Source of the DNA: Streptococcus gallolyticus
Lineage (GTDB): Bacteria > Bacillota > Bacilli > Lactobacillales > Streptococcaceae
DNA: 64,000 nt
Assembly: GCA_019794795.1 (NCBI GenBank)
Contig: JAIMFC010000001.1
Span: forward strand, 232,805 to 296,804
Direction of reading: 5' to 3'
The notes under the pieces are model-generated. The model had not been told where the DNA came from, made no database searches, and saw only the letters and a list, made by a program, of their open reading frames with translations. Made by a program: the position numbers and the translations under genes. Below, piece by piece: positions 1-9,638 of the stretch. Within the stretch, counting starts at the first letter, position 1. Every line of letters starts with the position of its first letter.

Positions 1-1
1 T

Positions 2-1579
2 ACATATGCGCAAAGATGGACGCTGACAGCGCTGAATTTCTCAGGTCAAGTTTCTTTGAAAAAAGCTGCGCATCATATTGCCGCTAAGTCTGATGAAGAT
101 TTTGATCCTCGTATTCGCGAAGCCAGTGCAGACTTGATATTTGAGGGAAATCGTCTCTTAACCCGTCATAGTGGCTTGAGTTTGTATTTTGACTTTACGA
201 GTGTGGAACAGGTGCTTGATGTAGTTCAAGGTCAGTCTGTCACATTTGATAGTTTTTACCGTTTGTCACGCGAGAATCATTTCCAAGCGGTAGATTACGA
301 TGACTTGAAAACCCAGCAAATTGCTATTTTTGATGAATTTTGGCAGGTATCTGATATTGTTATTGAAGGAGATGAGGTGCTTCAAAAAGGCATTCGTTTC
401 AATCTCTATCATTTATTCAACTCAGCTGGTCGTGATGGCTTGACCAATTTCGGTGCCAAAGGCTTGACGGGTGAGGGTTATGAAGGTCATTATTTCTGGG
501 ATACGGAAATGTATCTCCTACCCTTCTTCATCTTTACCCAACCAGAGATTGCCAAGAGTCTATTGACCTATCGTCTCAATAAACTCCCTCTAGCTCAAGA
601 GCGTGCTACTGAGTTGAACTTTAAAGGGGCTCTTTTCCCATGGCGGGGAATTTCAGGTCGTGAAACCTCAGCCTATTATCCTGCTGGAACGGCTCAATTT
701 CATATTAATGGCGATATTGCCTATGCCTTTGCTCTTTATGAAAAAGTCACTGGAGATACAGGCTTTATCAAGGAAGCTAAGGAGCTTATCTATGAAACAG
801 CTCGCTTCTGGCTGAGTTTCGGCTTCTTCTCCAAGCGTGGCTTTGAAATCCATGAAGTGACAGGTCCTGATGAATATACGGCTCTTGTTAATAACAACTA
901 TTACACCAACAAAATGGCTCAGCACAACCTCACTTACGCAGCACAATTAGCAGAGCGTTTTGGTGAGTATGCTCAAGAAGCAGCTGACTGGCAAAAGGCA
1001 GCTGATGACATGTATCTTGGTTTTGATGCTGAGCGGCTTTTGACCAAGCAGGATGATACATCTCTGGACAAGCAAGTCTGGGATTTTGCAGGAACTCCTG
1101 CGGAAAACTACCCGCTCTTGCTCCACTATCATCCGATTAAGATTTACAAACATCAGGTGCTCAAGCAGGCAGACACACTCTTGGCCCACATGCTCTATCC
1201 AGTCAGCTTAGAGCAACAGGAACGCGATTTTGATTACTATGAACCATTGACGACTCACGATAGCAGTCTATCTAAGGCCATTCATGGGATTATTGCTAGT
1301 CGCTTGGGACGTGATGAAGTAGCCTATAACTTCTTTGCAGATTCTGGCATTATGGACATGGCAGATGGTCAAGGAAATGCTAGTCATGGCATTCATGCGG
1401 CCAATATGGGTGGTAGCTGGTTGGGCTTGGTTTATGGATTTGCAGGCTTGCATTTTGAAAATGATCGTCCTGTTTTCCGCAATCAATTACCAGCCCACAT
1501 TAAGAAGATGACCTTTAAGATAAAAGTGAAGGGTCAGCTAGAAAGTTATAGCTTGACTCAGGAGGAAAGAAATGTTTAA
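2..1579 (+). CDS. GH65 disaccharide phosphorylase, C-terminal part (5' end outside window)
   Basis: The reading frame is open back to base 2 and runs into the window edge, so the TTG at 56 is not the real start and the N-terminal domain is missing. The visible part is the (alpha/alpha)6-barrel domain of glycoside hydrolase family 65: [13 protein letters not shown] near base 480 and the TGPDEY motif, whose Glu (codon at about 872) matches the catalytic acid of maltose and kojibiose phosphorylases. These enzymes use phosphate to split a disaccharide into glucose and beta-glucose 1-phosphate. The stop overlaps the start of pgmB by 8 bases, and that gene handles beta-glucose 1-phosphate, which supports a phosphorylase over a hydrolase. 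Maltose, kojibiose, nigerose or trehalose cannot be told apart from this fragment. Confidence 0.85.
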   Translation, partial: TYAQRWTLTALNFSGQVSLKKAAHHIAAKSDEDFDPRIREASADLIFEGNRLLTRHSGLSLYFDFTSVEQVLDVVQGQSVTFDSFYRLSRENHFQAVDYDDLKTQQIAIFDEFWQVSDIVIEGDEVLQKGIRFNLYHLFNSAGRDGLTNFGAKGLTGEGYEGHYFWDTEMYLLPFFIFTQPEIAKSLLTYRLNKLPLAQERATELNFKGALFPWRGISGRETSAYYPAGTAQFHINGDIAYAFALYEKVTGDTGFIKEAKELIYETARFWLSFGFFSKRGFEIHEVTGPDEYTALVNNNYYTNKMAQHNLTYAAQLAERFGEYAQEAADWQKAADDMYLGFDAERLLTKQDDTSLDKQVWDFAGTPAENYPLLLHYHPIKIYKHQVLKQADTLLAHMLYPVSLEQQERDFDYYEPLTTHDSSLSKAIHGIIASRLGRDEVAYNFFADSGIMDMADGQGNASHGIHAANMGGSWLGLVYGFAGLHFENDRPVFRNQLPAHIKKMTFKIKVKGQLESYSLTQEERNV

Positions 1580-2231
1580 AGCAGTATTGTTTGACTTGGA
1601 TGGTGTCATCACAGACACAGCCGAGTACCACTATTTGGCTTGGAAAGCCTTAGCTGAAGAATTAGGGATTCAAGGCGTTGACCGCAAATTTAACGAACAA
1701 TTGAAAGGCGTCTCACGTGATGACTCTCTTCGCAAGATTCTGGACTTGGGAAACGTCTCTGTTTCTGAGGAAGAATTTGCTCGTCTCGCCACTCGCAAAA
1801 ATGATAACTATGTAGATATGATTCAGAAGGTAACGCCAGCTGACGTCTATCCTGGAATTTTACAACTTTTGCAAGAGTTGAAAGCAGCGGACATCAAGAT
1901 TGCCTTGGCTTCCGCTTCTAAGAATGGTCCCTTCCTCTTGGAACAGATGGAGTTGACAGATTATTTTGATGCTGTAGCGGATCCAGCCAAGGTTGCGGCT
2001 TCTAAGCCAGCACCAGATATTTTCCTAGCAGCAGCTGAGCAGGTTGATGTTGCCATTGAAGAAGCGATTGGGATCGAAGATGCATTTGCTGGAATCACAG
2101 CCATCAAGGCTGCGGGTGCTCTCCCTGTTGGTGTTGGTAAAGCTGAGGACCTGGGAGACGACATTGCCCTTGTCCCAGATACCAGTCAGTTAACCCTTGC
2201 CTATCTTCAAAAAATCTGGCAAGAAAAATAA
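1572..2231 (+). CDS. pgmB: Beta-phosphoglucomutase
   Basis: This 219-residue HAD-superfamily enzyme interconverts beta-glucose 1-phosphate and glucose 6-phosphate. The N-terminal [10 protein letters not shown] holds the nucleophile Asp8 and acid/base Asp10. ASASKN (about 116-121), the Lys of KPAPDIF and the GIEDAFAG acidic pair (about 168-175) are the other HAD motifs. Length is typical. The ATG overlaps the end of the GH65 gene, and the Shine-Dalgarno sequence GGAGGAAAG lies inside that gene, so the two are probably translationally coupled and together feed a disaccharide into glycolysis. Substrate class is secure from motifs and context. Confidence 0.93.
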   Translation: MFKAVLFDLDGVITDTAEYHYLAWKALAEELGIQGVDRKFNEQLKGVSRDDSLRKILDLGNVSVSEEEFARLATRKNDNYVDMIQKVTPADVYPGILQLLQELKAADIKIALASASKNGPFLLEQMELTDYFDAVADPAKVAASKPAPDIFLAAAEQVDVAIEEAIGIEDAFAGITAIKAAGALPVGVGKAEDLGDDIALVPDTSQLTLAYLQKIWQEK

Positions 2232-2313
2232 AATCAGCCTCAAGACCGATGAGAAATTTATTGGCAGAGGGTATACTAATATCAATCCTAAATATTTTTC
2301 ATAATCTCCTTTA

Positions 2314-2480
2314 GAGAGCCTGGGACAAAAGTCTCAGGTTCTCTAATTTTTATAGCTTTAACAGTTTGACGCAGTGGTTGACTGAATGTTCTCATCCCTT
2401 GCTACGCAAGCAATTTCGACCAATCTAGTCAACTGTGCGGAGGTGGGACGACAAAATCGATTTCTTGTCCCACTCTTTCT
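2314..2480 (+). repeat. Interspersed repeat with hairpin ends, copy A
   Basis: This segment recurs almost base for base at 18026-18204 and, in diverged or inverted form, at 13018-13232, 14521-14757 and 46494-46626. It starts with a hairpin built on CCTGGGACAAAAGTCTCAGG followed by a T-rich stretch, has a middle part with GACGCAGTGGTTGACTGAAT, and ends with a second hairpin, GTGGGAC paired with GTCCCAC. The first hairpin can act as an intrinsic terminator for pgmB. I see no ORF in it. Bases 2232-2313 hold nothing I recognise. Confidence 0.75.
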
Positions 2481-2501
2481 TTGTTTTTAGGCTTTAAATT
2501 T

Positions 2502-2530
2502 TATTGTTTTATGCAAAAAAATGGTATAAT
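2502..2530 (+). promoter_or_regulatory. Promoter for the xseA-recN operon
   Basis: An extended -10 element TGGTATAAT lies at 2522-2530, with a weak -35 (TATTGT at 2502, spacer 17). It comes just after repeat copy A and about 35 bases before the xseA start, and no other promoter is evident down to recN. Confidence 0.6.
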
Positions 2531-2564
2531 TGTATAAATTGTGTCACATGAGAGGGAGTCAAGT

Positions 2565-3914
2565 TTGCAACCTACAGACTATTTGTCAGTCAGCAGTTTG
2601 ACAAAATATTTGAAATTAAAATTTGATCGCGACCCTTATCTAGAAAGGGTTTATTTGACAGGTCAAGTTTCTAACTTTAGAAAGCGTCCCAGTCACCAGT
2701 ATTTTTCACTCAAGGATGACAAGGCTGTTATTCAAGCTACGGTCTGGGCGGGTGTTTATAAAAAGTTGGGGTTCGACCTTGAAGAAGGTATGAAGGTCAA
2801 TGTTGTGGGACGCGTGCAGCTTTATGAGCCGAGCGGGTCCTATTCGATTGTCATTGAAAAGATAGAACCAGACGGGATTGGAGCGCTCGCTGTCCAGTTT
2901 GAACAATTGAAAAACGCTCTTCAAAAAGAGGGACTGTTCAATCCAGAGTTCAAGCAAGCCTTGCCTCAATTTGCTAAGAAGATTGGTGTGATCACTAGTC
3001 CGAGTGGGGCGGTTATTCAAGATATTATCACGACGGTTAGTCGTCGTTTCCCTGGCGTAGAAATCTTGCTCTTTCCGACCAAGGTGCAAGGTGAGGGGGC
3101 TGCGCAAGAAGTGGCTGTTAATATCCGAAAAGCCAATGCTCGTGAGGATTTGGATGTTCTGATTGTTGGCCGTGGTGGTGGTTCTATTGAAGACCTTTGG
3201 GCCTTCAATGAAGAAATCGTTGTGCGGGCTATTTTTGAGTCTCGGTTGCCAATTATTTCCAGTGTTGGTCACGAAACAGATACGACCTTAGCAGATTTTG
3301 TGGCAGATAGACGGGCAGCAACCCCGACAGCTGCAGCGGAGCTTGCGACGCCAGTTGCTAAGCTAGATATTCTCAACCACTTTCGCCAGCAGGAAGATCG
3401 TGCCAGCCAAGCAGTCAATAATCGTATTCTTTACCTGCGTAGCCAGCTCAATCGTCTAGGGCAGTCTGTTATTTTTCGTCAGCCAGAACGGCTTTATGAC
3501 GGATATTTGCAGAAATTAGACCGCTTGACCACTAGTCTAGACAGCCAAGTACAGACTATTTTTCGTGAAAAAATGCAGAAAAGTCAGCTGTTGTCTCAAA
3601 GACTAAGTGGCTTGGATATGGGACAGAAGGTTTCTGTTTACAAAGAGTGGGTTGGTCAGTTTGAGCGTCTGCTAAAGAGCAATATGGCCAATATCTATGA
3701 CAACAAAATGGCTCGCGCTGATAAGCTCATGGAGGCCTTGGCCATGCTAGATACAACACGAATTGTGGCGCGAGGGTATGCGATTTTGGAGCAGGATGGC
3801 CGCGTACTAGATAGCGTAGAAAAAATTGAAGAAAACAAAACCTTGACCCTACGGATGCGGGATGGTCGAGTAGATACAGAGGTAAAACATGTCGAAAAAC
3901 AAGCAAACATTTGA
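2565..3914 (+). CDS. xseA: Exodeoxyribonuclease VII large subunit
   Basis: The large subunit of exonuclease VII degrades single-stranded DNA. The protein starts with an OB-fold domain ([21 protein letters not shown]) and continues into the catalytic domain with [14 protein letters not shown], the glycine-rich [17 protein letters not shown] and [17 protein letters not shown], then a coiled-coil region that binds small subunits. I place the start at TTG 2565 (449 residues): GAGAGGGAG at 2550-2558 is well spaced for it, and homologues begin right before YLSV. A longer frame from GTG 2541 would overlap that ribosome-binding site. The 3' end overlaps xseB. Confidence 0.95.
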   Translation: MQPTDYLSVSSLTKYLKLKFDRDPYLERVYLTGQVSNFRKRPSHQYFSLKDDKAVIQATVWAGVYKKLGFDLEEGMKVNVVGRVQLYEPSGSYSIVIEKIEPDGIGALAVQFEQLKNALQKEGLFNPEFKQALPQFAKKIGVITSPSGAVIQDIITTVSRRFPGVEILLFPTKVQGEGAAQEVAVNIRKANAREDLDVLIVGRGGGSIEDLWAFNEEIVVRAIFESRLPIISSVGHETDTTLADFVADRRAATPTAAAELATPVAKLDILNHFRQQEDRASQAVNNRILYLRSQLNRLGQSVIFRQPERLYDGYLQKLDRLTTSLDSQVQTIFREKMQKSQLLSQRLSGLDMGQKVSVYKEWVGQFERLLKSNMANIYDNKMARADKLMEALAMLDTTRIVARGYAILEQDGRVLDSVEKIEENKTLTLRMRDGRVDTEVKHVEKQANI

Positions 3915-4107
3915 AGAGAACTTAGCAGCCTTGGAAGCCATTGTGACTAAGTTGGAGCAAGGTGATGTAGCCTTAGAAGAGGCACTTACTGCCTTTCAAG
4001 AAGGAATGAAGTTGTCCAAGGACTTGCAAAAAACGCTGAACGAAGCAGAAAAAACCTTGGTAAAAGTCATGCAAGCTGACGGTACAGAAGTGGAAATAGA
4101 TGCATAA
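3889..4107 (+). CDS. xseB: Exodeoxyribonuclease VII small subunit
   Basis: This is a 72-residue acidic helical protein typical of Xse[20 protein letters not shown] followed by [16 protein letters not shown]. Several copies bind the coiled-coil of XseA to form exonuclease VII. It starts inside the last codons of xseA and its stop overlaps the ispA start (TAATG), so translation of the three is probably coupled. Size and helix pattern are standard. Confidence 0.94.
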   Translation: MSKNKQTFEENLAALEAIVTKLEQGDVALEEALTAFQEGMKLSKDLQKTLNEAEKTLVKVMQADGTEVEIDA

Positions 4108-4979
4108 TGGCTGAGTTGAAGAAGATTGATGAAGCTCTTCATCGTTACTATAGCAAGACGCACAAGACGGTTTCGTCAGACTTGATTGAGGCCATCTTGT
4201 ACTCAATCAATTGTGGTGGCAAGCGGATTCGCCCGATGGTGTTGTTGGAGATGTTAGAAGGGTTTGGAATTGGCTTGACGACTAATCACTATCAGGTCGC
4301 AGCAGCGTTGGAAATGATTCACACAGGCTCGTTGATTCATGATGACCTGCCTGCCATGGACAATGATGACTACCGTCGAGGTCGTCTGACCAATCATAAG
4401 AAGTATGACGAAGCGATAGCTATTTTGGCGGGGGATTCTCTCTTTTTGGATCCTTTTGGATTGATTGCTGACGCTGATTTGCCAGCGGAGATACGAGTGA
4501 GGTTGATTTCAGAACTGTCACTTGCTTCAGGGACCTTTGGCATGGTGGGTGGACAGATGTTAGATATGCAGGGAGAAGAAAAAGACTTATCCCTAGAAGA
4601 ATTGGCCCAGATTCATGCTAATAAGACTGGGAAATTGTTGGCTTTTCCATTTAAGGCGGCAGGGATTTTGGCTGAGCAGTCAGAAGAAGTTCTTACCGAG
4701 CTTCATCAGGCAGGTGAATTAGTTGGACTCGCTTTCCAAGTGCGTGATGATATCCTAGACGTGACAGCGACTTTTGAAGAAATTGGCAAGACCCCTCAGA
4801 AAGACTTGTCAGCAGAAAAGTCAACCTATCCAAGCCTGCTTGGTTTGGAAAAGTCCTATCAAGTTCTCGAGGATTCACTAAATCAAGCGCTAGCCATTTT
4901 CCAAAAACTAGAAAAAAATCAAGGGTTTGATGCAGGTCAAATAACAAAACTGATAGAAAGGTTGCGACTCAATGCCTAA
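4107..4979 (+). CDS. ispA: Farnesyl diphosphate synthase (polyprenyl synthetase)
   Basis: This 290-residue trans-prenyltransferase condenses isopentenyl diphosphate with allylic diphosphates to give farnesyl diphosphate, the precursor of undecaprenyl phosphate. The first aspartate-rich motif is in LIHDDLPAMDNDDYRRG (about 77-93) and the second in FQVRDDILD (about 210-218). GGKRIRPM near the N-terminus binds isopentenyl diphosphate. It sits between xseB and tlyA with overlaps at both ends. The mevalonate genes at 13241-17095 supply its substrate pathway. Confidence 0.94.
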   Translation: MAELKKIDEALHRYYSKTHKTVSSDLIEAILYSINCGGKRIRPMVLLEMLEGFGIGLTTNHYQVAAALEMIHTGSLIHDDLPAMDNDDYRRGRLTNHKKYDEAIAILAGDSLFLDPFGLIADADLPAEIRVRLISELSLASGTFGMVGGQMLDMQGEEKDLSLEELAQIHANKTGKLLAFPFKAAGILAEQSEEVLTELHQAGELVGLAFQVRDDILDVTATFEEIGKTPQKDLSAEKSTYPSLLGLEKSYQVLEDSLNQALAIFQKLEKNQGFDAGQITKLIERLRLNA

Positions 4980-5799
4980 AGAAAGAGTGGACGTTTTGGC
5001 CTTCAAACAAGGTCTCTTTGAAACGCGAGAACAGGCTAAACGTGGCGTCATGGCGGGGCTAGTAGTCTCCGTTCTCAATGGCGAGCGCTATGACAAGCCA
5101 GGCGAAAAGATTGACGAGGCGACGGAGCTAAAACTCAAGGGGGAAAAGCTCAAGTATGTCAGCCGTGGAGGCCTAAAACTAGAGAAGGCACTGGAAGTGT
5201 TTGGTATTTCCGTTGAAGGCAAGACTACGATTGATATCGGTGCTTCGACAGGTGGTTTTACCGATGTTATGCTGCAAAAAGGTGCCAAGCTAGTCTACGC
5301 AGTAGATGTGGGAACCAACCAACTGGTTTGGAAACTACGCCAAGATAAGCGCGTGCGCTCGATGGAACAGTACAATTTCCGTTATGCAGAGGTTGCTGAT
5401 TTCACAGAAGGTCTGCCAGCATTTGCCTCAATTGATGTGAGTTTTATTTCGTTGGATTTAATTTTGCCCGCTCTGCATGGGATTCTAGCGGATGGCGGTC
5501 AAGTTGTCGCTCTTATCAAGCCCCAATTTGAAGCGGGGCGCGAGCAGATTGGTAAAAATGGAATCGTCAAAGATAAGTCAGTCCATGAAAAAGTTCTAGA
5601 AACGGTGACAAATTTTGCCGTGGATTACGGATTTACAGTTAGAGGGTTAGATTTTTCACCGATTCAAGGCGGACATGGAAACATTGAATTTTTAGCTCAT
5701 TTGAAAAAATCGGCTGACGCTCAAAATGTAGTAGCCGAACACATTTCGGAAATTACAAAAAAAGCACACGAGGAATTTAAGAAAAATGAAGAAAAGTGA
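4972..5799 (+). CDS. tlyA: TlyA family rRNA (cytidine-2'-O)-methyltransferase
   Basis: The 275-residue protein has an N-terminal S4 RNA-binding domain (RVDVLAFKQGLFETREQAKRGV) joined to an FtsJ-like SAM-binding domain with DIGASTGGFTDVML (about 83-96) and the later motif ALIKPQFEAG. TlyA proteins 2'-O-methylate ribosomal RNA; older annotation calls them hemolysin A. The start overlaps the end of ispA by 8 bases and its end overlaps argR by 14. The rRNA position it modifies cannot be read from sequence. Confidence 0.9.
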   Translation: MPKERVDVLAFKQGLFETREQAKRGVMAGLVVSVLNGERYDKPGEKIDEATELKLKGEKLKYVSRGGLKLEKALEVFGISVEGKTTIDIGASTGGFTDVMLQKGAKLVYAVDVGTNQLVWKLRQDKRVRSMEQYNFRYAEVADFTEGLPAFASIDVSFISLDLILPALHGILADGGQVVALIKPQFEAGREQIGKNGIVKDKSVHEKVLETVTNFAVDYGFTVRGLDFSPIQGGHGNIEFLAHLKKSADAQNVVAEHISEITKKAHEEFKKNEEK

Positions 5800-6208
5800 T
5801 CGTTTACAATTGATAAAAGAATTGGTTTTGCGCTATCCAATTGACACTCAAGATGAAATCGTTGAACGTTTAAAAGAAGCGGGTGTGGTCGCTACACAAG
5901 CCACTGTTTCACGAGATATTAAAGAATTGGGCATTATCAAAGTTCCATCAGAAAATGGCTACATTTACGGCTTTTCTAAAACAAATGCTGCTAAGCTACA
6001 AACGAGCAATATTCATCACTTATCAACCATGAACAACATGATCAATCTGCGTTTGGTACCAGGAAGCACAACAGTTGTAAAACGCCAAATTTTAGAATTT
6101 TTTGCAGATGAGATTTTTAGTATCATTGCTGATGATGACTCCATCTTGTTGATTGTCAAAGATGAGGCTATTATTCCACAAATGGAACAAACCATGAAAG
6201 TCTGGTAG
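5786..6208 (+). CDS. argR: ArgR/AhrC family arginine repressor
   Basis: This 140-residue regulator has the N-terminal winged helix (LRYPIDTQDEIVERLKEAG, then QATVSRDIKELG as recognition helix) and the C-terminal oligomerisation and arginine-binding domain ending near ADDDSILLIVKDE. It binds ARG boxes as a hexamer in response to arginine. Streptococci often carry several ArgR paralogues; this is the one placed between tlyA and recN, and no arginine genes are adjacent. Its role in arginine control is therefore by family only. Confidence 0.9.
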   Translation: MKKSDRLQLIKELVLRYPIDTQDEIVERLKEAGVVATQATVSRDIKELGIIKVPSENGYIYGFSKTNAAKLQTSNIHHLSTMNNMINLRLVPGSTTVVKRQILEFFADEIFSIIADDDSILLIVKDEAIIPQMEQTMKVW

Positions 6209-6211
6209 GGT

Positions 6212-7867
6212 ATGCTCTTAGAAATTTCAATTAAAAATTTCGCCATTATCGAAGAGGTTCATCTGACTTTTGACAAGGGTATGACGGTGCTGACGGGAGA
6301 AACAGGTGCGGGTAAATCCATCATTATTGACGCTATGAACCTGCTCTTGGGAGCACGGGCGACAACGGATGTTGTTCGGCATGGAAAAACGAAAGCAGAG
6401 ATGGAAGGGCTCTTTGCTGTTGAAGAAGGTCTGTTAACGGATTTTTTGGCAGACCAAGGGATTGAGGTGGCAGAGGAGCTGATTATCCGTCGCGAAGTTT
6501 TGGCGAATGGGCGCTCCGTCAGTCGTATCAATGGTCAGTTGGTCAATCTATCTGTTCTCCGTGAAGTTGGTCAGTATTTGGTGGATATCCATGGTCAACA
6601 TGATCAGGAAGAACTGATGAAAGCTCAGCACCATATTCACTTGTTGGATAGTTTTGGAGAGGCCGATTTTTGGCAGTTAAAGGCGGATTATCAGGGCATT
6701 TTTGACCGTTATCGTACCCTTCGTAAGCAGGTGGTTGATAAGCAAAAAAATGAGCAGGAGCATAAGGCGCGGATTGAAATGCTGGAGTACCAAATGGCAG
6801 AGATTGAAGCGGCTGCTCTCCAAGCAGGTGAGGATGTTAAGTTAGAAAAAGAACGAGAAAAACTGCTCAACCATAAGCAGATTGCGGACACTCTGACAAA
6901 TGCCTTTACCATGCTGGATAATGAAGATTTTTCAAGTTTATCTAATTTGGGGTCTGCCATGAATGATCTGCAAAGTCTAGAAGAATTTGACCCTACATAC
7001 AAGGAATTATCAGACAGTCTGACGGAAGCTTATTATGTGGTTGAAGAAGTGACCAAGACTTTGGGTGATGTTTTGGACAATCTGGACTTTGATGGCAATC
7101 GTCTACTCCAGTTAGAAAGTCGATTAGACCTGCTCAATACCATCACTCGAAAATATGGCGGTACTGTTGACGATGTCTTGGATTATTTGGTAAAAATCAC
7201 AGATGAATATAACCTCTTGACCGGCAACGATTTATCTGACGGCGATTGGGAAAGTCAACTCAAGCATGCAGAAAAAGACCTTCTGCACTTGGCTGATCAA
7301 CTCAGTCAGGCTCGACATGATTTGGCAGAAAATTTGGAGGCTGAAATCCGTCAAGAATTGCAAGATCTTTACATGGAAAAGGCTCAGTTCAAGGTTAATT
7401 TTAGCAAGGGCAAGTTTAATCGCGAGGGCAATGAAACGGTGGAATTTTACATTTCTGCTAATCCGGGAGAAGATTTTAAACCACTTGTTAAGGTGGCTTC
7501 TGGTGGAGAATTGTCGCGGTTGATGTTGGCAATCAAGTCGGCCTTCGCTCGTCGCGAAGACAAGACATCTATTGTCTTTGATGAGGTAGATACAGGTGTT
7601 TCAGGACGAGTTGCCCAGGCCATTGCCCAAAAGATTTACAAGATAGGTCAACACGGTCAAGTGCTAGCTATCTCGCATTTGCCTCAGGTTATTGCCATTG
7701 CTGACTATCAATTTTTCATCGAAAAAGTGTCAGACGAGTCTTCAACTGTTTCTCGTGTTCGCTTGCTAACAAGAGAAGAACGTGTGGAAGAAATTGCCAA
7801 AATGTTGGCTGGTAGTGATGTGACAGAAGCAGCTCGTGTACAGGCAAGAGAGTTATTGAAGAAGTAG
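6212..7867 (+). CDS. recN: DNA repair protein RecN
   Basis: RecN is an SMC-like ATPase that tethers DNA ends during double-strand break repair. The 551-residue chain has the N-terminal ABC half with GETGAGKS (about 29-36), a long central coiled-coil region (about 150-370) and the C-terminal half with the signature VASGGELSRLMLAIK and the Walker B segment SIVFDEVDTGVSG. Length matches the family. It starts 3 bases after argR and closes the operon. No strong terminator follows; 7868-8058 shows only a weak CTGTGG/CCACAG inverted repeat. Confidence 0.95.
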   Translation: MLLEISIKNFAIIEEVHLTFDKGMTVLTGETGAGKSIIIDAMNLLLGARATTDVVRHGKTKAEMEGLFAVEEGLLTDFLADQGIEVAEELIIRREVLANGRSVSRINGQLVNLSVLREVGQYLVDIHGQHDQEELMKAQHHIHLLDSFGEADFWQLKADYQGIFDRYRTLRKQVVDKQKNEQEHKARIEMLEYQMAEIEAAALQAGEDVKLEKEREKLLNHKQIADTLTNAFTMLDNEDFSSLSNLGSAMNDLQSLEEFDPTYKELSDSLTEAYYVVEEVTKTLGDVLDNLDFDGNRLLQLESRLDLLNTITRKYGGTVDDVLDYLVKITDEYNLLTGNDLSDGDWESQLKHAEKDLLHLADQLSQARHDLAENLEAEIRQELQDLYMEKAQFKVNFSKGKFNREGNETVEFYISANPGEDFKPLVKVASGGELSRLMLAIKSAFARREDKTSIVFDEVDTGVSGRVAQAIAQKIYKIGQHGQVLAISHLPQVIAIADYQFFIEKVSDESSTVSRVRLLTREERVEEIAKMLAGSDVTEAARVQARELLKK

Positions 7868-8058
7868 GCTGTGGCTGAGAACCTGTATCCACAGTTCAGT
7901 ACTCTTATTCAGGGCTAATTTTCCCTTCACCATCGTTAGTTTTTTTCAAAATACAGTCAGTATTCTTTCAAAAAACTACCTTGATGACAAAAAAATATCT
8001 CCTGAATCAAAGCATTTCACGAGTGAATACAGATTCTTACTTTTTTGAAAGAAAAAAT

Positions 8059-8721
8059 ATGAAAAATAAAGACGATATTCTACGAGAAACTGAGATTTTT
8101 GTAGAGAGTAGATTAGCGAGCGAAGCCAGTGGTCATGACTGGTGGCATATTGTCCGCGTCAGAAATATGGCAATCCGCTTAGCAAGGGAAGAAGGAGCAG
8201 ATTCCTTTATTTGTCAGTTGGCAGCCCTTTTGCATGACTTGTCAGACGAAAAGATTGCAGGGACAGAAGAGCAGGGCTTAGCGATTGTCAGACAGTGGCT
8301 GATAAACCAGGAAGCAGCTGAGGAAATCATTTCAGAGATTTTGGACATTATTCAAAAAATGTCTTTTAAAGGAGGCACGCAGTTAGATGCTCAGCTTTCT
8401 TTAGAAGGTCAGGTGGTGCAGGATGCGGATCGTTTAGATGCTCTTGGGGCAATCGGAATCGCGCGGACCATGGCCTATTCGGGTAACAAAAGCCGCCTTA
8501 TTCACAATCCAAACCTGTCCCCGCGCCAGCAAATGACCTTGGAAGAATACCGTTCTGGCAGGGATACAGCCATCAATCATTTCTACGAGAAACTTCTTCT
8601 CCTTAAAAATTATATGAATACCGAAACGGGACAAAGACTAGCAGCTGAGCGACATGCTTTTATGGAAGCCTACCTCAAACAATTTTATGCAGAATGGGAT
8701 GGCTTGGATGGGCTTTCCTAA
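8059..8721 (+). CDS. HD domain phosphohydrolase
   Basis: This is a 220-residue metal-dependent phosphohydrolase of the HD superfamily. The metal ligands are visible: His in GHDWWHIVRV (about 30-38), the HD pair in ALLHDLSDEK (about 64-73) and a later Asp in VVQDADRLDALGAIG. Proteins of this kind act on nucleotides, but the substrate is unknown. I chose ATG 8059 because homologous proteins start just before the helix leading to ESRLA; the frame continues upstream to TTG 7981 without recognisable sequence. The ribosome-binding site is weak (GAAAG), so the start is uncertain by up to 26 codons. Confidence 0.8.
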   Translation: MKNKDDILRETEIFVESRLASEASGHDWWHIVRVRNMAIRLAREEGADSFICQLAALLHDLSDEKIAGTEEQGLAIVRQWLINQEAAEEIISEILDIIQKMSFKGGTQLDAQLSLEGQVVQDADRLDALGAIGIARTMAYSGNKSRLIHNPNLSPRQQMTLEEYRSGRDTAINHFYEKLLLLKNYMNTETGQRLAAERHAFMEAYLKQFYAEWDGLDGLS

Positions 8722-8755
8722 ACTATATTTGCGAGTACCTATTTTTCTAAAAATT

Positions 8756-8764
8756 TGGTATAAT
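8756..8764 (+). promoter_or_regulatory. Extended -10 promoter of degV
   Basis: TGGTATAAT fits the extended -10 consensus. Its last bases include the ATG at 8763, which shows that this ATG is a promoter element and not the degV start codon. Confidence 0.65.
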
Positions 8765-8804
8765 GGTAGTCAAGAAATTCAAAGAATGTGAAGTAGAACG
8801 AGAA

Positions 8805-9638
8805 ATGCCAAGTATTAAAATTGTAACGGATTCTAGCAATACGATTGAACCAGAATTGGTCAAGGAACTAGATATCACAGTTGTACCACTTTCCGTCATG
8901 ATTGATGGGGTCGTTTACTCAGATGCCAACCTCGAAGAAGGTCAATTTCTGAACTTGATGAAGGGGAGCAAAAATCTTCCTAAAACCAGTCAGCCACCAG
9001 TTGGTTTGTTTGCAGAAGTTTTTGAAAGTTTGGCTAGTGATGGGAGCGAAATTATCGCGATTACCTTGTCCCACGCTCTCTCAGGAACGGTAGAAGCAGC
9101 CCGTCAAGGGGCGACCTTGTCAGGTGCAGATGTAACAATCATTGACTCTGGCTTTACCGATCAGGCGACAAAATTTCAAGTAACGACAGCGGCTCGTATG
9201 GCACAAGCTGGCGCAAGCAAGGAAGAAATCTTAGCTGCCATTCAAGAAGTTCATGATAAGACGCAGTTGTTTATCGGTGTTTCTACTTTGGAAAATCTGG
9301 TTAAAGGTGGACGTATTGGCCGTGTGACAGGACTTCTCAGCTCTCTTTTGAACATTCGAGTGATTATGGAAATGAAAAATCATGCCCTCAATCCGATTGT
9401 AAAAGGACGCGGTGCTAAGACTTTCAAAAAATGGCTGGATGAATTTATTGCTGGACTTGGAGACAAGAAAATTGCAGAATTGGGAATTTCCTATGCAGGG
9501 ACACGTGATTTTGCGGAGGAAATGAAGGCGAAATTGCAAGAATTTGTTCCCGTTGAGATTCCTGTTTTAGAGACAAGCTCTATTATCCAAACACATACAG
9601 GCGAAGATGCCTGGGCTATTCTTGTACGCTATGAATAA
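8805..9638 (+). CDS. DegV family fatty-acid-binding protein
   Basis: The 277-residue protein begins with [15 protein letters not shown], the DegV N-terminal signature, and has [12 protein letters not shown] and [15 protein letters not shown], which line the fatty-acid pocket. DegV/FakB proteins present fatty acids to the kinase FakA for phosphorylation, but no fakA is nearby. The start is ATG 8805; the upstream in-frame ATG at 8763 lies inside the -10 box. The stop overlaps the next start (ATGAATAA). Confidence 0.9.
   Translation: MPSIKIVTDSSNTIEPELVKELDITVVPLSVMIDGVVYSDANLEEGQFLNLMKGSKNLPKTSQPPVGLFAEVFESLASDGSEIIAITLSHALSGTVEAARQGATLSGADVTIIDSGFTDQATKFQVTTAARMAQAGASKEEILAAIQEVHDKTQLFIGVSTLENLVKGGRIGRVTGLLSSLLNIRVIMEMKNHALNPIVKGRGAKTFKKWLDEFIAGLGDKKIAELGISYAGTRDFAEEMKAKLQEFVPVEIPVLETSSIIQTHTGEDAWAILVRYE

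Noticed and set aside
2706..3272. 188-codon minus-strand frame inside xseA
   Set aside because: It lies fully antisense to a well-supported gene, has no ribosome-binding site, and the product shows no recognisable domain.
7868..8058. Riboswitch or terminator after recN
   Set aside because: Only a 6-bp CTGTGG/CCACAG pair is visible, without T-run or any known riboswitch core.
8763..8804. Upstream ATG as start of degV
   Set aside because: The ATG forms part of the TATAAT promoter box, so the transcript would begin after it.
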